Shown here: positions 1-12,690 of the stretch, piece by piece
Numbering within the stretch: the first letter of the stretch is position 1
How the letters are laid out: each line of letters starts with the position of its first letter
From: Galaxea fascicularis
Lineage: Eukaryota; Cnidaria; Anthozoa; Scleractinia; Euphylliidae
Assembly (NCBI GenBank): GCA_948470475.1
Contig: OX419345.1
Location: 13,828,800-13,892,799, forward strand
Direction of reading: 5' to 3'
DNA length: 64,000 nucleotides
Position numbers and translations under genes: made by a program
Notes under the pieces: generated by a model
What the model was told of the DNA's origin: nothing
Seen by the model: only the letters and a program-made list of their open reading frames with translations
Databases searched by the model: none

Positions 1-71
1 CACTAACAACATTATTTTAATGTTATTTTGGAAAACAGAAAATGATCATGTGATTGTTGTGGTTCTTGCAG

Positions 72-394
72 TTTGTTTCAACAAAGGTTGTTATCTGGGG
101 CAAGAATTAATAGCTAGAACACACCACACTGGAGTGGTAAGAAAGAGAACAGTGCCAATTGAACTTATGGATCCCAAAACTGATTCAAGTCACTTTGAAG
201 AGGGAGCGCGAGTGCGAACAGCAGATGGAAAAGTTGCTGGCAAGCTTTGTGCGCTTTATGGACAGTATGGAGTTGGGCTAATGAGACTAGAGATGTTAAA
301 GAAAGAGGAGAAATTTTTTGTAAAGAATAAAGAAGACAAAGATGTGGAGCTCGTTGCATCACTACCCCAGTGGTGGCCATGTCAAAAGAGTTGA
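72..394 (+). CDS. iba57: IBA57, mitochondrial Fe-S cluster assembly factor, last exon (5' truncated)
   Basis: This is the final coding exon of the folate-binding GcvT-like protein IBA57, which works with ISCA1/ISCA2 in the late mitochondrial step that makes 4Fe-4S clusters. The exon opens after the acceptor ttcttgcag, with two bases completing a split codon, and ends at TGA 392-394. The family signature KGCYLGQE (KGCYxGQE motif) is followed by ARTHHTGVVRKR, then a beta-rich C-terminal domain and the terminal PQWWP, which matches the PDWWP near the end of human IBA57. The N-terminal half of the gene lies upstream of the window. It converges on the SKA2-like gene. Identity is very secure. Confidence 0.94.
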
Positions 395-1660
395 TAAGTG
401 GCAAGCAGTTGAATGTCCTGTGTACTATAAAATGCATGTATCATTATATACAAAAACACTTGGCTGGTAACCAATTCAGAGTATCTGCCTTGTCAAATAA
501 GCCATTATCAAATCAAGTCCCACTTCCTTCAAAGTGAGTCAAGGTTTACTCATTTTTTATGACAGAGTCATACCAGGGCTTGAAATTTGAAAATTCCTTA
601 GCTTACCGTATAACATTTATTTTTTCCAAACTCTTAGGAAAAATATGTCTAGGGTACCAGTAGTTCAGAGGACAGAGACAAAAAACTATTGTAATATGTT
701 AAAGAATGTAATTTTTCAGTTCTGTCTTTTAATGTACTTGTATCTAACATACAGTGCTGTATTGCCTGAGACCGTTGTTACATAACAGATGACCTCAGTT
801 CGTTTCAGAGTAACTTCGTAAGCCAAAATTTCAACCTAAAAATCAACATATTATCTTTATAGCCTCATAGAGTAGGAATTCAATAATTATTAAAGGTGCA
901 TGCATATGAAGTAGCAGGCTTTTAGCCAGGTGGCCGTCCGTCTGGAAAATTCATTTTATCTCTTATAATTTTACGGGATAATGTGCCTCCTGGATGGCTG
1001 GCTTCTAATGTCTGGCTAATAGCCTGTGAAGTAGCTAGTTCTCATGAACCCCCTGGCGAGCACAGTAAAATATTTTGGTCTGGTTGAATATTTCAATGAC
1101 ATTACATTACAAGATAGATTTGATGGTGTATTTTAGGCGTAGTGAAAGATGTACAGTTGTATGTTTCAGTGAGTGACATCAGTTTCATTGTAAAAGAAGT
1201 CTGACTTCTGATTTTCGTTATCGAGTATGCCTGTGTCACTCACTGCAAATACATGTTTCAATGCTTCAGTTGCAATAATCCAGTTTTGAACAAAAATCTG
1301 CATTTTTAAAATAGCCCACCAAATTTTGAGTTGTTTGTACATGGTTTTAAAAAATTAATGTATCCAGTCCTCTGGCACAATTTAGAGTTAGCAACTTGTT
1401 GCCTTGTCACTGGCTCTGAAGGGTACATGGTACTGCAAGATTGCCACTGCACTTTCCAAGAAAAGGTTGTGTCATATCATAGGCTTACTTATGAAAAGAT
1501 AAAACCTTAGATCTTTGATATGAACACTGGGCAGTTACTAGTATTTGAGACATACATGTAGCAAGTTTAAATGAATGGTTTGAATGTTTAAATGGCAGTT
1601 GTATACACTGTAAATGGAAATACCTAAAATACAGCCTGCACACTGTAACAGCCATAAACA
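395..1660. other. Convergent intergenic spacer
   Basis: This stretch lies between the stop codons of two converging genes and should hold both 3' UTRs. I see no coding exon, RNA gene or clear mobile element in it. Confidence 0.5.
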
Positions 1661-4600
1661 TTATGATGCTATTTTGACAGCTCCTTTGTTGTCAATCTCA
1701 ATGACTTTTAATGACCTAAGAATCTGAAAGAAAAACCCAGAAAACACAGATGTTATAACAACATGGACCACCCCTGTCGCAGATGTTTGTAAGTGATTGC
1801 AAAAGGCATTTACCTTAAGTTTTGCTTCTCCAGTAGCACCAGTAACCTTGAGACCCATTTTTGTCATTTCTCTTGGAGTAAGGCTTGAGCTTAAAAATTA
1901 ATAAATAAATTAGTTTGAGAAATTCTGAGTGTTTAGTTAATTATTAACTAGCTCATTATTATACCTCAAGATGTTGTATTACCTGTTTTTGTTTTTCTTA
2001 AAATGCTGGAAAAGGACTTCATAAACCTATAAAACAAACATGCTGATTTTTATTACAGTGCCTTGTGTTTCAGACTGGAGATCCCTTTACTGGCATATAA
2101 CGACCGACACATATGACGGTTCACCTAGACCTCCAGCCCTATTTTACTTTGGTTTCAGTCAGATAAAAAGTACTACCATGCCGAACTAGAGTGGTTCCCT
2201 TTGGCCGACAGCATGACATTTGAAACCAAGTCATCCCAGTGCCACATAGCATGGCATTAGTTCTTTCTTGTATGTCTATCTGAGATCATTTCAAATGTTG
2301 CCATGTAAATTCACTTACTTGTACATAACAAACCTTGGCTAAACAGATGTCCGCGGCAGGGGTTTCAAAAAGAAAAAAAATAGCAGGAGGATACTCAGAA
2401 GTCCCCGGAGGACTGAAGTATCCAGTGCAGACGCTCTAAGTAGCAGGTGAGCAGGTGTTGGGCACCGCTTTAAATTGAAAACCCTGCCGAGGGTGGATTG
2501 TTTTCAAAGTTTGACTGAATTACAGATGGCATCTGAAGTCAACCATGCTTTAGCCAAGCTGGAGTTGAACCAGCTGACAAGATGATACAGTGTAGCACAG
2601 TGTTTGAAACAGGCCTTAGAAGGTTTAATACCCTTAGCCTGTTCAAGGCTCTCAGATAGTGGAGGCGGGCGAACAAGACTGAGCAAGCAAAGAAAATTGA
2701 CCACCGCCCATCCCAAGGCCCCTATCTACTATTGGGACCCATTTACTATCTGAACACCTAGAACAGACTATAATACCCCAAGCCATTTAATGATAATTGA
2801 GAATTCTAAGCTTGGATATACAATTTACTTCCTAAATTGATCAATTTGTCTGGACTGTACAGCTGTACATATACAAACCTTGTTGACATCTTGAAGTTTT
2901 GCACGGCCTCGCACCAGATCTGACACTGATAAAAATTCTTTTTCATCAATGGGAAAGAATTCTTTTCTTCCTCTACAGATGGGTTTGGCAGTTTCTGTAG
3001 GAGACAAAATGGCATCAACCTCAAGGTATTTTTTATGCTTTGACAATCAAAATGAATTTATTATAAATTATATTATGAAACACAACCTTGCTGGTGATCA
3101 CTCTTCATTTCGTCAGTCCTGTTTTCTTTGTTGTCATCATCAGCACTCTGTTCAGAGCTTGCTGTATCTATACACGTAATAACAAAAAATGGCATAAAAA
3201 ATGACTTGTAAAAAAGTGATGACCATAAGTTCCAACTCTGAAAAGTAAGAAGATTATCCAAGTTAATTTGTTTTTCCACAATAATGAACATTACCTATTC
3301 TTGGACGAGTATGTAGAGCTTGCAAAAATTGTTCATCAGCATTTCTGTCTAACATCTGGGGAAACAGTAATTAATATGTAAAACAATAACACTGTTTTTG
3401 GCAAGTTATCATAATTTTAAATTCTATTGAATAGAAAGATACCGGTACTTGTGGACTAAACATTGGATTCCAAATAAGAATATACATGTAAATATCTTGG
3501 CTTAAATCATGAGAGCTTAATTGATGCATGCCCAGACAAGCAGTTCATTTGAATATTCAATTGCAAATGTGTTGTTTGGGACAAACAAACAAACAAACAA
3601 ACAAACAAACAAAGCCCAAGTCAGCCAAAAAAAAAAAAGGCAAATTGAGACAAAAAAAAATTGTTGACCTAAAAAGTCACCATAGGTTGGTTATTCCCCA
3701 GGCCCTTCAATCATGAATCTCCTTATAATTTGTATACTAAAAAGGCCAGCTTAATATACGTGTAAAATTTTCCCTAGCTTTGAAAATACATTGAATAGGA
3801 GTTTTTACATACTGCAAGTCCAGCACATGTTTGTAGACGACGTAAAAGATCCTGACAAGCCAACATTTGGTTTTTCAGTCCATCCTGTATCTCCTGTTAT
3901 TATGTATTACAAGAAAATGCATAACTTGAACAAAAAGAATGGCCGAGCCTAAGGAAAGGTTGAAACATGCAGGGAGACCTTTCCAAAATTAACAAAATTA
4001 ATTTCCCTATGGCAGTGCCCCTGCAGTGGTTAAACAAGAACTCAACAAAGAAGTTAACATGGTTCTACAACTTTGCTGATATGTGTTATTGACTCATCTG
4101 AAACAGCCCTGAATTGGAAAGTTGAAAGTAGAGTGAATTAATGATGTATAAATCGACTTTGGTGGTTGACGCTTTTTCTCTATGCATTTTGGTTATTATT
4201 TAAATATATATTTGTTGAGGGAGATTTCTGATTCACAAGAAATTGTCACAAGAGAATTTGCCTTGGTGGTCCCAGTCTCAGCAGACTGGTGTTCTTGTGT
4301 GTACAGCCTCCTACAAATAGCAGTCAGGGTCTTATTAAACATTGGGGTAGAAAAACTTCGAACAACATGTTTGAAATACTATAATAGCTTGTCTGATGAA
4401 AACATGAGATCTGATTTGAAACCAACTAAGAAATATTTATTTATTAATATTATTATGGAGAACAGATGCTATTTTAGCCAGTCATTATTCTTACCTCCTG
4501 TTTGGAATGTATAGAAGATACTTGCTCTGAGAGACACTTAAACCTTAGCTTTGCCTGGTTTATTCTTTCCAATAACTTGATGGGATTTAGCTATGAAATA

Positions 4601-6979
4601 AAAAGAGAGTCATCAATAATAGTCCATTTTACAGTTATGTGCTCAGTGACCTGGTCTTTCACTAGAAAGCTAGGCTCTTATGATAACTAGTCCATATTTA
4701 CACAAGAAAAACAGAGAGGTTCATATCAAAACAAGGTCAGGACCTCCAGCCTTGCTTCTACTCAAAGGCCAGGGACCTGTTTCCCCTGAAAGTACTGGAA
4801 ACCAATGTCTAAAACTGCGATCCACTTATTCTTAAAAGCTGGTCTTTATCACGATTGGTTGGGGAAATTGGTTGCAAAATTTTGTGCCTGGAAATGTTTT
4901 CGTTTTTAATGTACGTAGGGAATTACCTGAAATAGTGCCGAAAAGTTTCAGGGGGTTCAAGAAATGTACGCCAGGTCGATATGGACTCTTGATGTTTTTA
5001 CGTTAGAGCTGAATACCTAGGCAACAAACTTTGCTCTATTCAACAGGGGCCTCTACTCTACAAAAAAACACTTCATATTTAGTCCCTAAGTGTATTCTGT
5101 AAAATGTGGGACCCAACTTATGTTTTACGGTAGGCCCAGGGGGAGGGGGGGGGGGGTATTCAGGATTTCAAGCGACAGGGATAATCAAAGGATTTTTTTG
5201 GGTTTGAAATTTTTGATTCTGGGATTTTTTGGGTACGAAAATTTGGGAAGTATTTTTTTGGGTAGCTTGATTTGAAATCCCGAGTACCCCCCCCCCCCCC
5301 CCCCCAGGATAGTAGGTGGTTTAGTAGCGGGTTCCAGGGATTCAAGCTTCAGAGAGTGTTCCTGAATCACATGTACTGTACACCTAAATCTCTTTGAAAT
5401 TACCGGTAAGTTCACGCACAAGTGCATGACTTTTGAATCTACTACACCTGCACACCAAAATGAAAGTAATCCATGTTGGAACTGTATGATAACTATAAAT
5501 AATTTTATTACAGTGCAGATATTATGTTTGCACAACAGAGCAAAGGTTTGTCATTTAAATTTACATTTACAATAAGAAAATGTAACTTATGACAATGATC
5601 AGACAAACCAAACAATATATATAGAGGATATTACATGGCTGCGCGGGGATACGAATTTTATCTTCGAGTGCAGAGAGTATCTCTCACGAGTGAGCGCAGC
5701 GAACGAGTGAGAGATACTTTCAGCACGAGAAGATAAAATTCATATCCCCAAGCGGCCATGTAATGTTCTGTTTATTATATACATACTGATGAAATTTCCA
5801 CATAAAACCGACCGCGCGCCTGAGCGAGAAGCTCTATTCTAATTGGGTAATTATGTTGGTAACCATGGCCACACCAATATCCTCACACGTGAAGGATAAA
5901 AATAGTATCTTCACTGCGCACAGTGAAGATATGATTTTTTAGTAAAAGGAGAAATCCTGGTATTTCATCAGTATCTATATAATAAATATTAATATTACAA
6001 TTGCACTTCCAAAACTTTGGCCACTATGGTACACACTTTTAAGTTGACTTTAATTTAATATATAACATAAGTTTATAAAACCTACGTTGTCTTGACCACT
6101 GTCTGTAAACTGCTGCGAAAACTCTGTTTCTAGTCTGAGAGAGATGTAGTTCAAGTCTGATTCAGCCTTCTGAAACTATTTAAGAAAGAGGGAGTTCATG
6201 AGCATTTTGGACTGGTTTGGGTTACTATGACCATGATGCATGTAGAATTTTAATCACTGTATGGGGGCTGAGCAGAAATCTCCCCCCTTGATCTTTAACT
6301 TAAAGGCAGTTAGCACTTCACTGGGAGAGCTGATAAACAAACAAAATTAATACATGCTTATGTACAAATTATTTGAAAATGAAAATCCTTAGACAAAACT
6401 GGCCATTAGAAGGTGGAGGTCTATATTTACAAAACTAGACATCCCTTCTTTTGCCATTGACGAATTTCTAGTGTGAGGTACAAAGCCTTAATCTGTATTC
6501 TCAGAACCCATCCTGAACATGGGTCCTCTACCAAAATCTGAAAGGGTTTTCTCAAAGTAATAGGCTTATTATTTAAATTGTTCATTTCTGTCTGAGTAGT
6601 ACGAAATATAAATCTTTCGACTCCGGATTAGAAAAATTTGGCGTGAACTTTAGCTTTCTTTCTTCGCAGACCTACAACACAAGAATTCTCGGCAGTAATA
6701 TGACTCTGGGTATAAAGAAACAGCCGTGGTGTTTTCACCGTCACTGTTTATTGAGGTGTACAGTATGATAATTTTTCGTATTTGGCGCCAAAATTGATCA
6801 CAGAAAAAACAACTTCGTACGACCATAAAGGCGCACACATATTTGTCGAATAATGAAATTATTGTAAAATGCACGTTGAATTGTGATCTGATCTGCAAAA
6901 ACATCCAAGAAAATTTAAATCAAGACGAATATTTACCAGGTCTTACCAAAGCTTCCAGTTTGTCCACTGCAGGCTCCAT
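1661..6979 (-). CDS. ska2: SKA2-like kinetochore protein with SKA1-like C-terminal winged helix, 10 exons, about 246 aa
   Basis: Exons on the minus strand: 6947-6979, 6086-6175, 4495-4590, 3813-3893, 3295-3355, 3087-3167, 2879-2994, 1983-2026, 1814-1889, 1661-1723. All phases join (741 nt including stop). Residues 1-73 align closely with human SKA2: VDKLE, then FQKAESDLNYI and RLETE, then NPIKLL. SKA2 is a coiled-coil subunit of the SKA complex, which couples kinetochores to spindle microtubules. Human SKA2 is about 121 aa, so this protein is twice as long. After an acidic linker (about 121-155) comes EFLSVSDLVRGR...DVN, resembling the start of the SKA1 microtubule-binding domain. The last exons (LTPREM, ILRSLKVIEI) resemble the end of that winged helix. 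The exon 2 acceptor was chosen as ATAG before TTTCAG because it restores FQKAE. The exon 9 acceptor could be six bases downstream. Gene identity is secure; the domain comparison is from memory. Confidence 0.9.
2041..2780. other. Large intron of the SKA2-like gene
   Basis: This is most of the intron between exons at 2879-2994 and 1983-2026. It contains short open frames on both strands (for example around 2504-2716) but no splice-bounded exon that fits the gene, and no element I recognise. Confidence 0.4.
3582..3613. repeat. (ACAA)n microsatellite
   Basis: Eight or so perfect copies of the tetranucleotide acaa lie in an intron of the SKA2-like gene. Confidence 0.9.
5139..5306. repeat. Foldback element with G-tract/C-tract termini, copy 1
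   Basis: The left end is a G-run followed by GTATTCAGGATTTCAA; the right end is TTGAAATCCCGAGTAC followed by a C-run. These are inverted copies with two mismatches over about 22 bases. The interior carries direct repeats of a ggattttttgggt motif. A second, diverged copy lies at 49836-50180. No coding capacity is present, so it is a non-autonomous element of unknown class, sitting in an intron of the SKA2-like gene. Confidence 0.75.
5629..5986. repeat. Two-part palindromic MITE-like element
   Basis: Positions 5629-5763 fold into a long imperfect hairpin: ATTACATGGC, GGGGATACGAATTTTATCTT and AGTATCTCTCAC are answered by their complements down to GCCATGTAAT. Next to it, 5771-5986 is bounded by another inverted pair, TTTATTATATACATACTGAT on the left and ATCAGTATCTATATAATAAA on the right. 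I recognise the hairpin half as a repeat type seen in coral genomes. It lies in the first half of the SKA2-like gene's third-to-second exon intron. Confidence 0.7.
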
Positions 6980-9442
6980 CCTAACATTCAGGAAAATAGT
7001 ATGTGGTGTAAGCTACACGAAAAGTGCTGATTAGGTTCCAGGATCGTCTTCCTCCCTCGACAAAGCGGCGGCATCATAAACGGGCCGTGGTGCATTGTGA
7101 AATGAATAACGACACTATTCCTCTTCTTCCCAAGAGTACTTATAAGAATTTTTCATTGGAGTTGTGAAATACCGGTATGTCTAAATCCGTTTTCAAACGG
7201 CTTTTTTCGGCCAAGCCCTCCGACCTATAGAAATCGTACGCCTCACTTGCTGCCTTGCATCAATGCCGAAATCAACGGAGCTGACAACTAAGGAAACTGA
7301 AAAGGTAAAATTTGCTTAGAATGCTGAACTTTATTTATCATGGTAGTTCTCACTTCCCTTTTTCATCGCTCTCTCGTTGCTCCCAATCTACCCAGGGATC
7401 AAAATCTGCATCTGTTTTCAGACCAAACCGGCTTATAATCATACTCTTTGGGGCCGCACGCTGTTACAAGTTACGGAGCGAACATGCCCCCTTCCGGATG
7501 GCAAGCACTTTCGAGGTCGTTACCCTCTCCGTAAAAGCTGTAGATATAGTGTTTTTGCCTGCTGCAAGAAATGAAGGAAGATTACATTCGTGGCTCGTTA
7601 ATTAAACTTCCGGAATCAGCGTGTTTGACGTCCTGAGATTTCAGTTTGTTTTTTGTCATTTTAGTTAATTTCTTGAAAATTTAGTGTTCTTGCACAGGAA
7701 TCTATTAGGTATCGCAATTGAAAGGAATCTGTCGTTTATTAAACCGATATCTCATATCTCACGGTACTGATGAGAATGTCCGTACTTTGATGCTACAGCC
7801 TAGTATGGGACTTCCGTAAAGACAGGAGGGTAGCCAGCATTTTTGCATGCTCCCATGGCGCTCATAAGTGGCGTTTTCTTGATTCTTAGAACATTTTTTT
7901 TTAATCTTAGCGCAAAACGTAGCTAGCTTTTCTAAGCTTTTCCTGAAGAGAACTAAAAGGTAATGGAATTAAAAATGCATAAGTAAATAAGTGTTAAATA
8001 CGTTGCATACTTCATCGAATAGTGTAGTTTTTTGACTTACCATTTACTCATTTAGGATATCATTTAGGATATGATTACATATTGTAACCCTCGATAAAGC
8101 ACGAGATGCTTTTCAAAATTATTATTCCTTTTTTTCCCCTTCAAAATCGAAGATCTCATCCCGCGGAATTCCAAAAGGGGGGTTCCGATCATATTTCTTG
8201 TTAAGTTTATAGCCATGATCATAGCCCAAAGGGGGGCGGGGGGGGGGTGTTCCAGAACCCCTGGAACCCCCCCTGTCTACGTCCCTGAAAGGTTCTGACA
8301 AAAGAAAACGCCGTGACCAACAAGCCGTATTCTGTGACTGGAGATCTTTCTACAACGAACTCCTTTTACGGAGATTGCAATTTTTATGTCAGACAATAAA
8401 ATTTAAATTACTACCTACAACTATACTAAACATAACAGATCTTTTTACTGACTCACCATCTAGTTACAATTTGAGGAATCTCTTGACACCATGAGATTTG
8501 GTAAATCAGCATTCAAGAAGAAAATGAAGAAAATTAGGAGGATGGGCCTGGCCGGTTTAATATCAGACGAGAATAAATGTACAGTACAGTAGCCATCTGT
8601 ATAACGCTTCAACTGACTGACAGTACGAGATATTTTTCCTTAATTAGTAGTAACTCTTTATAATTAGGTGTCCCCAATTAATAATGAGGTTCCTTTTTTG
8701 TATAGCCGTCTAGTAGCTTTAACACTTAAATGAAGTTGATATGATGAAGGGATAGAGAGAGATGGAGAGCAACTAGGAGTAGGCGCATTATTTCTCTCCC
8801 GGAACTAAATGGGCTATAGATGAATAAATGAGAATTAAACTCTTAACTGCATAAATGAGTGAAAATTGAGATGTTTTATTGCCTTTTTTAAGTATAATTT
8901 TCATTATGTACATAACGAAGTGTGGTGTCTGTTTCGAACTTCACAAATGTTTAAATGTATTTTCAAGTACGAGAAAATTGATAACAATTAATAAACAATG
9001 AATGCGATCTTATACATGTTAGTCGAAAAGAATATTCTCTTTCGGCAGAGCCAGAGTGTTGTCTCCTTAGCAAAATCTGGGTTCACAGCCACTTGAAATA
9101 TTCCCAAGTTATATCTGCCCGAAAATCTCTTGTCATTCTATGAAGGATTCCTGTCATAATTGTATTTTTGAGTCCCTTTAATGCTCTTATCTGACCTTAT
9201 AATTTTACTCATATATTACTTCGATCATGGTTACGAAATTGATGGCTTTCAGTCCATGCAGTCGTTGCCTGTAGATAGCTGTCGTGTCGCCGTATTCCTG
9301 AATTTCTCCCAATGCAATCAGTATGATGGCTCGCGAAAAATAGGCTGCACGAGAAAGAGCTTAACCCTCTCCTAAAGCTGAGTAAAGTGTTTGTGAGCCA
9401 CGATAGAGAGCTTGCGTCATCTTCCTTCGTGTGTAATCCGTA
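6980..9442. other. Intergenic region 5' of the SKA2-like gene
   Basis: The region upstream of the SKA2-like start codon includes a repeat fragment at about 7380-7460 that is similar to part of the element at 29635-30036. It also has a G/C-tract repeat remnant at about 8175-8285. No convincing coding exon was found. Confidence 0.4.
7380..7470. repeat. Fragment of the same repeat family as 29635-30036
   Basis: The stretch tcaaaatctgcatctgttttcagaccaaacc...ctttggggccgcac matches, with substitutions, the segment at about 29932-29992. It is probably a truncated copy of the same non-autonomous element, which explains the open frame reading through it. Confidence 0.5.
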
Positions 9443-12400
9443 TTAGAATACTTTATTTCTTCTTCGGAACGGCCTGTACTGCCTGTACTTAACACATTCG
9501 CGATCTTCGCACACTAATTGATGTTCACTGCATGGACAATCTGCGTCCTCTGTGCATTTTTTCTTGAACACTCTGGGACACTGAAAATAAAATAATTATC
9601 AAAGGAATTAGTTTCTCAGGAAGTCAGATTAAGGTCAGTAAGCTTACCAGCCACCACACATCCTTCCCTCTCAGCAAGCTGTACAGAAAACTCTGCTCGA
9701 AAGAGATTGTCCTGCCCTGTATTTTTTTTTGAAAAAGTTAACGTATTACTTTGTAAACGCAACATAACCGTTTTCATATTCAGCGGATATTAGAATGAAA
9801 ACGGCCTTCTAGAGGAGGCTTTCGTACTAAAAACTAGCATTTCGTTGTTTTTAAGTTTTGTTTTCAAATAAACACAAAATAAAATAACTTAAACTAGCAA
9901 AGAAAGTTGGTCGAAGGCTATACCGAGTATGTCATTAGTACTCGAAGTAAACACTTCTCCGCTCACTACAAACTCTAGTTTATCAAGCACAGCCTACACC
10001 TTCAACCCTATCCTCCTCAGTAAATGTTGGAATAGAATTTCTTTCGGCATTTGAATAAACGTTCATGTTGTGATCTTCACGTAGTAATCGGAAATTTACA
10101 TTGAGGTTAATGTTGAAAAATCTGATATGAACAGATTAATTTAAGCGAAAGAATCGTAAAGACAGACAAATATTATTTTAGATGAAGTAAATATATTACA
10201 ACAACAGCATCCGGGCGACGACATCCGGTCAAGAAGTCTGACGTCGCAGCAGGTTCCAACACGTAATGCTGCCGGTACACGGTTTCCTTATTGAACTGAC
10301 ATTTTTTAAATAGCAGTGAAACATGGGTGGCTTATAACAATTAAACTTTCAGATTGGAAATTTCCGTTTCATATTAATCGAAGAGTAAACAAGCCCAGTG
10401 GGAATAGGCAGCTAATTTATAAATCTGGTAAGCTTCAAGTGAGCCAGAGAAATTGAGCTCAGCGGATCCGATTGTAGAGGTCGTTCTATCAAGACAACAA
10501 GTGTCAAAAGTCCCCACTTACTCTCCTAATCAAATAACTCCGAATGAGCATACGTGGAGCGGAATTCAGATCTTTTATTAAACGGTTGCGAGAGAAAAGT
10601 CGACTGAGTGTACATAAAAGTGATTTATCCTGGCACAAACAACTCATTTTATTTCGGATACGAAATCAGTGCTATTACCATGAACTCTTGCCTGTTCAGT
10701 AGGAGAGTGCTAATTGCTGGAAAATCAATAGAAATCATTGCTAAAATTCAGTGAAGAACCACTAGGTCGAACAGATTGCTCATTCTAGTTTTACACAATC
10801 GATGCCACTGAATGTAATCAATATCGGCAAACTGTTCTAAACGTGGTCTGGACTTCCGCCCTGCGTGAAATATTTGAATTTCCATGCCAAACTACAACAA
10901 GTTTTTACAGCTACCGAGACTATTTTTCTGCTGTTTAAGGTTGGAAATCCTCCCAATTTGATTCCAATGCAAATAAAGGGCCATCAGCAACGGCATATTT
11001 GCCAAGCTACAGGGAATCAGATAAACAGCGATAAAGCAACATTCCTCGCGAGGCTGATAATTCACATTCTGTTCTCTCTTCTATCTCAGCTACAAAAATT
11101 CAACTCACTGGTTGGTTCTCCATGATTCTTCTTAAGGCCTCGGTTACATTACTTCTTTTTTCACATTTGTGCTCAAAGTTGCAGATAAGCGTCTTGTTGT
11201 GACGGTTCACGCATGCGCAATCAGTGTCATTTTCGCATGACCGGCCACGAACCGATGAACACTGAAATTGGAAAATAAAATCATTAACAAAGGAATATTG
11301 TAGTTGGAATAATATACTTTGGGATTACTTTTACATTCTTGAACGTGATATTGTTTTGGCAAATAATATTTATTTGTTCATGTAATGCGGACTTTATCAG
11401 CATCTATAAACATCCGTCTTTGAGATTAACCTCGATTCACGTGCAAATTTGTTGTTTTTGTTTTTTGCTGGGATGCAGTGTTCTGATCGTCTCAACCAGC
11501 TAGCGAGGTACGAAGAATGCCTTTTTGTAGTTGTGTATCAGCTTGCCAATGCAGTGGTTTCCCTTATGAAGTTCCTCGGAAATTGCAATAAAAAACTTGG
11601 TACCACCATATACACTGCAGTTGCGGTATACCCCTATTAAAAGCCGTACAGTTACCATCTTGGTTTCAAAAATACATTAATAATTCATAACGAAAATACA
11701 AAAAAATTTTTGTTTAATGTTTTTTGAGTGTCTTTATATCTGATATAGACACGGCTAAATTTTACAGCCGATTCTATCCGGAAAAATAATAATAAACCCA
11801 ACGATTATTCTACAAATGAATAGATCGACCACAAAAGGTTTTGAGGCTGTTTAAAAAACCTCGCAGACGTGATTTTAAACCCAATAAAACACTGCTGCTC
11901 GTTTTTTAAACATTACTTGAAGCACGATTTACGCAACCAAAGAGCAGAATATTGCAAAACAGATTTTAAATAGCCACGGTCAGATCACAAACTCGAACCT
12001 CACGAAAAAAAACATCTGCTTCACGTCCACCATAATAATGGATAAAAAACACCACAAGAAAACATATCTAGCTCAGTTTCATCTCGATGGCGAACAAATC
12101 ATGGAATTCCCCTGAAAGAGTTGTTTGGCACCTCACATTCAAATCATTCCCTTGGTTTGGGTTCCACAATAGTGGCAAGAGCTGGTATGCAGGTCAAAAA
12201 CGTGATCTCGGCAGCAAAAATGTTTGACCGTCATTTCAGTTGCCTTCGGGTGTTTAAAGGCCAACATTAACGATTTCATTGCATCACCAGCATCATGCGA
12301 GGTACCACAAGAACGTTACTGTAGATGGGTCTTATGAAAACTGAATATACACTCAAAGAATCCTTCGACTTCCAAAGTCAGACAACTTACAGAGCGTACC

Positions 12401-12690
12401 GATCAGAACACTGAGAACAGATATTTTTGCCCGTAACATCTTTCATCTTAAGAACTGGAGACCCACCAATCAATATAAGTTAATTGTTATCAACTGATTA
12501 TTTACTTGACTCGAGCCAGTGATAGTGGAAGTGGGGTATGTAATCGAGGAAGTGATTGTTACAGCGTCAAACAGAGAACAATACTTACGTGGGTTTCATT
12601 TCTGTGGTGTCTACGGTGGGGAGTGGGTTTGGTTTGAATCAAGGCCAAGCAGACAGCTAACAGTGCGAGTAGAAGTACCACTTTCTCCAT
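9443..12690 (-). CDS. Secreted two-module cysteine-rich protein A, 3 coding exons, 130 aa
   Basis: Exons on the minus strand are 12589-12690 (34 codons), 11109-11261 (51 codons) and 9443-9580 (45 codons plus TAA). Both introns are phase 0. Exon 1 encodes a signal peptide (MEKVVLLLALLAVCLALIQT) and a basic His/Arg-rich propiece. Exons 2 and 3 each start exactly with a cysteine and carry one six-cysteine module. The module 2 spacing is C-x7-C-x5-C-x-C-x9-C-x5-C; the module 3 spacing is C-x7-C-x5-C-x-C-x6-C-x4-C. Four N-x-T sequons (NET, NDT, NKT, NVT) are present. A second gene at 40084-43182 has the same architecture and clear residue similarity (RGR, DCAC, LICN, KCEK). The fold and function are unknown. 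It resembles disulfide-rich secreted peptides in general but I cannot assign a family. An acceptor-like ctctcctttcag in the 5' region suggests a non-coding first exon. Confidence 0.8.

Noticed and set aside
2504..2716. Possible exon of the SKA2-like gene or a gene on the other strand
   Set aside because: No acceptor/donor pair fits the phases and the neighbouring exons already join in frame.
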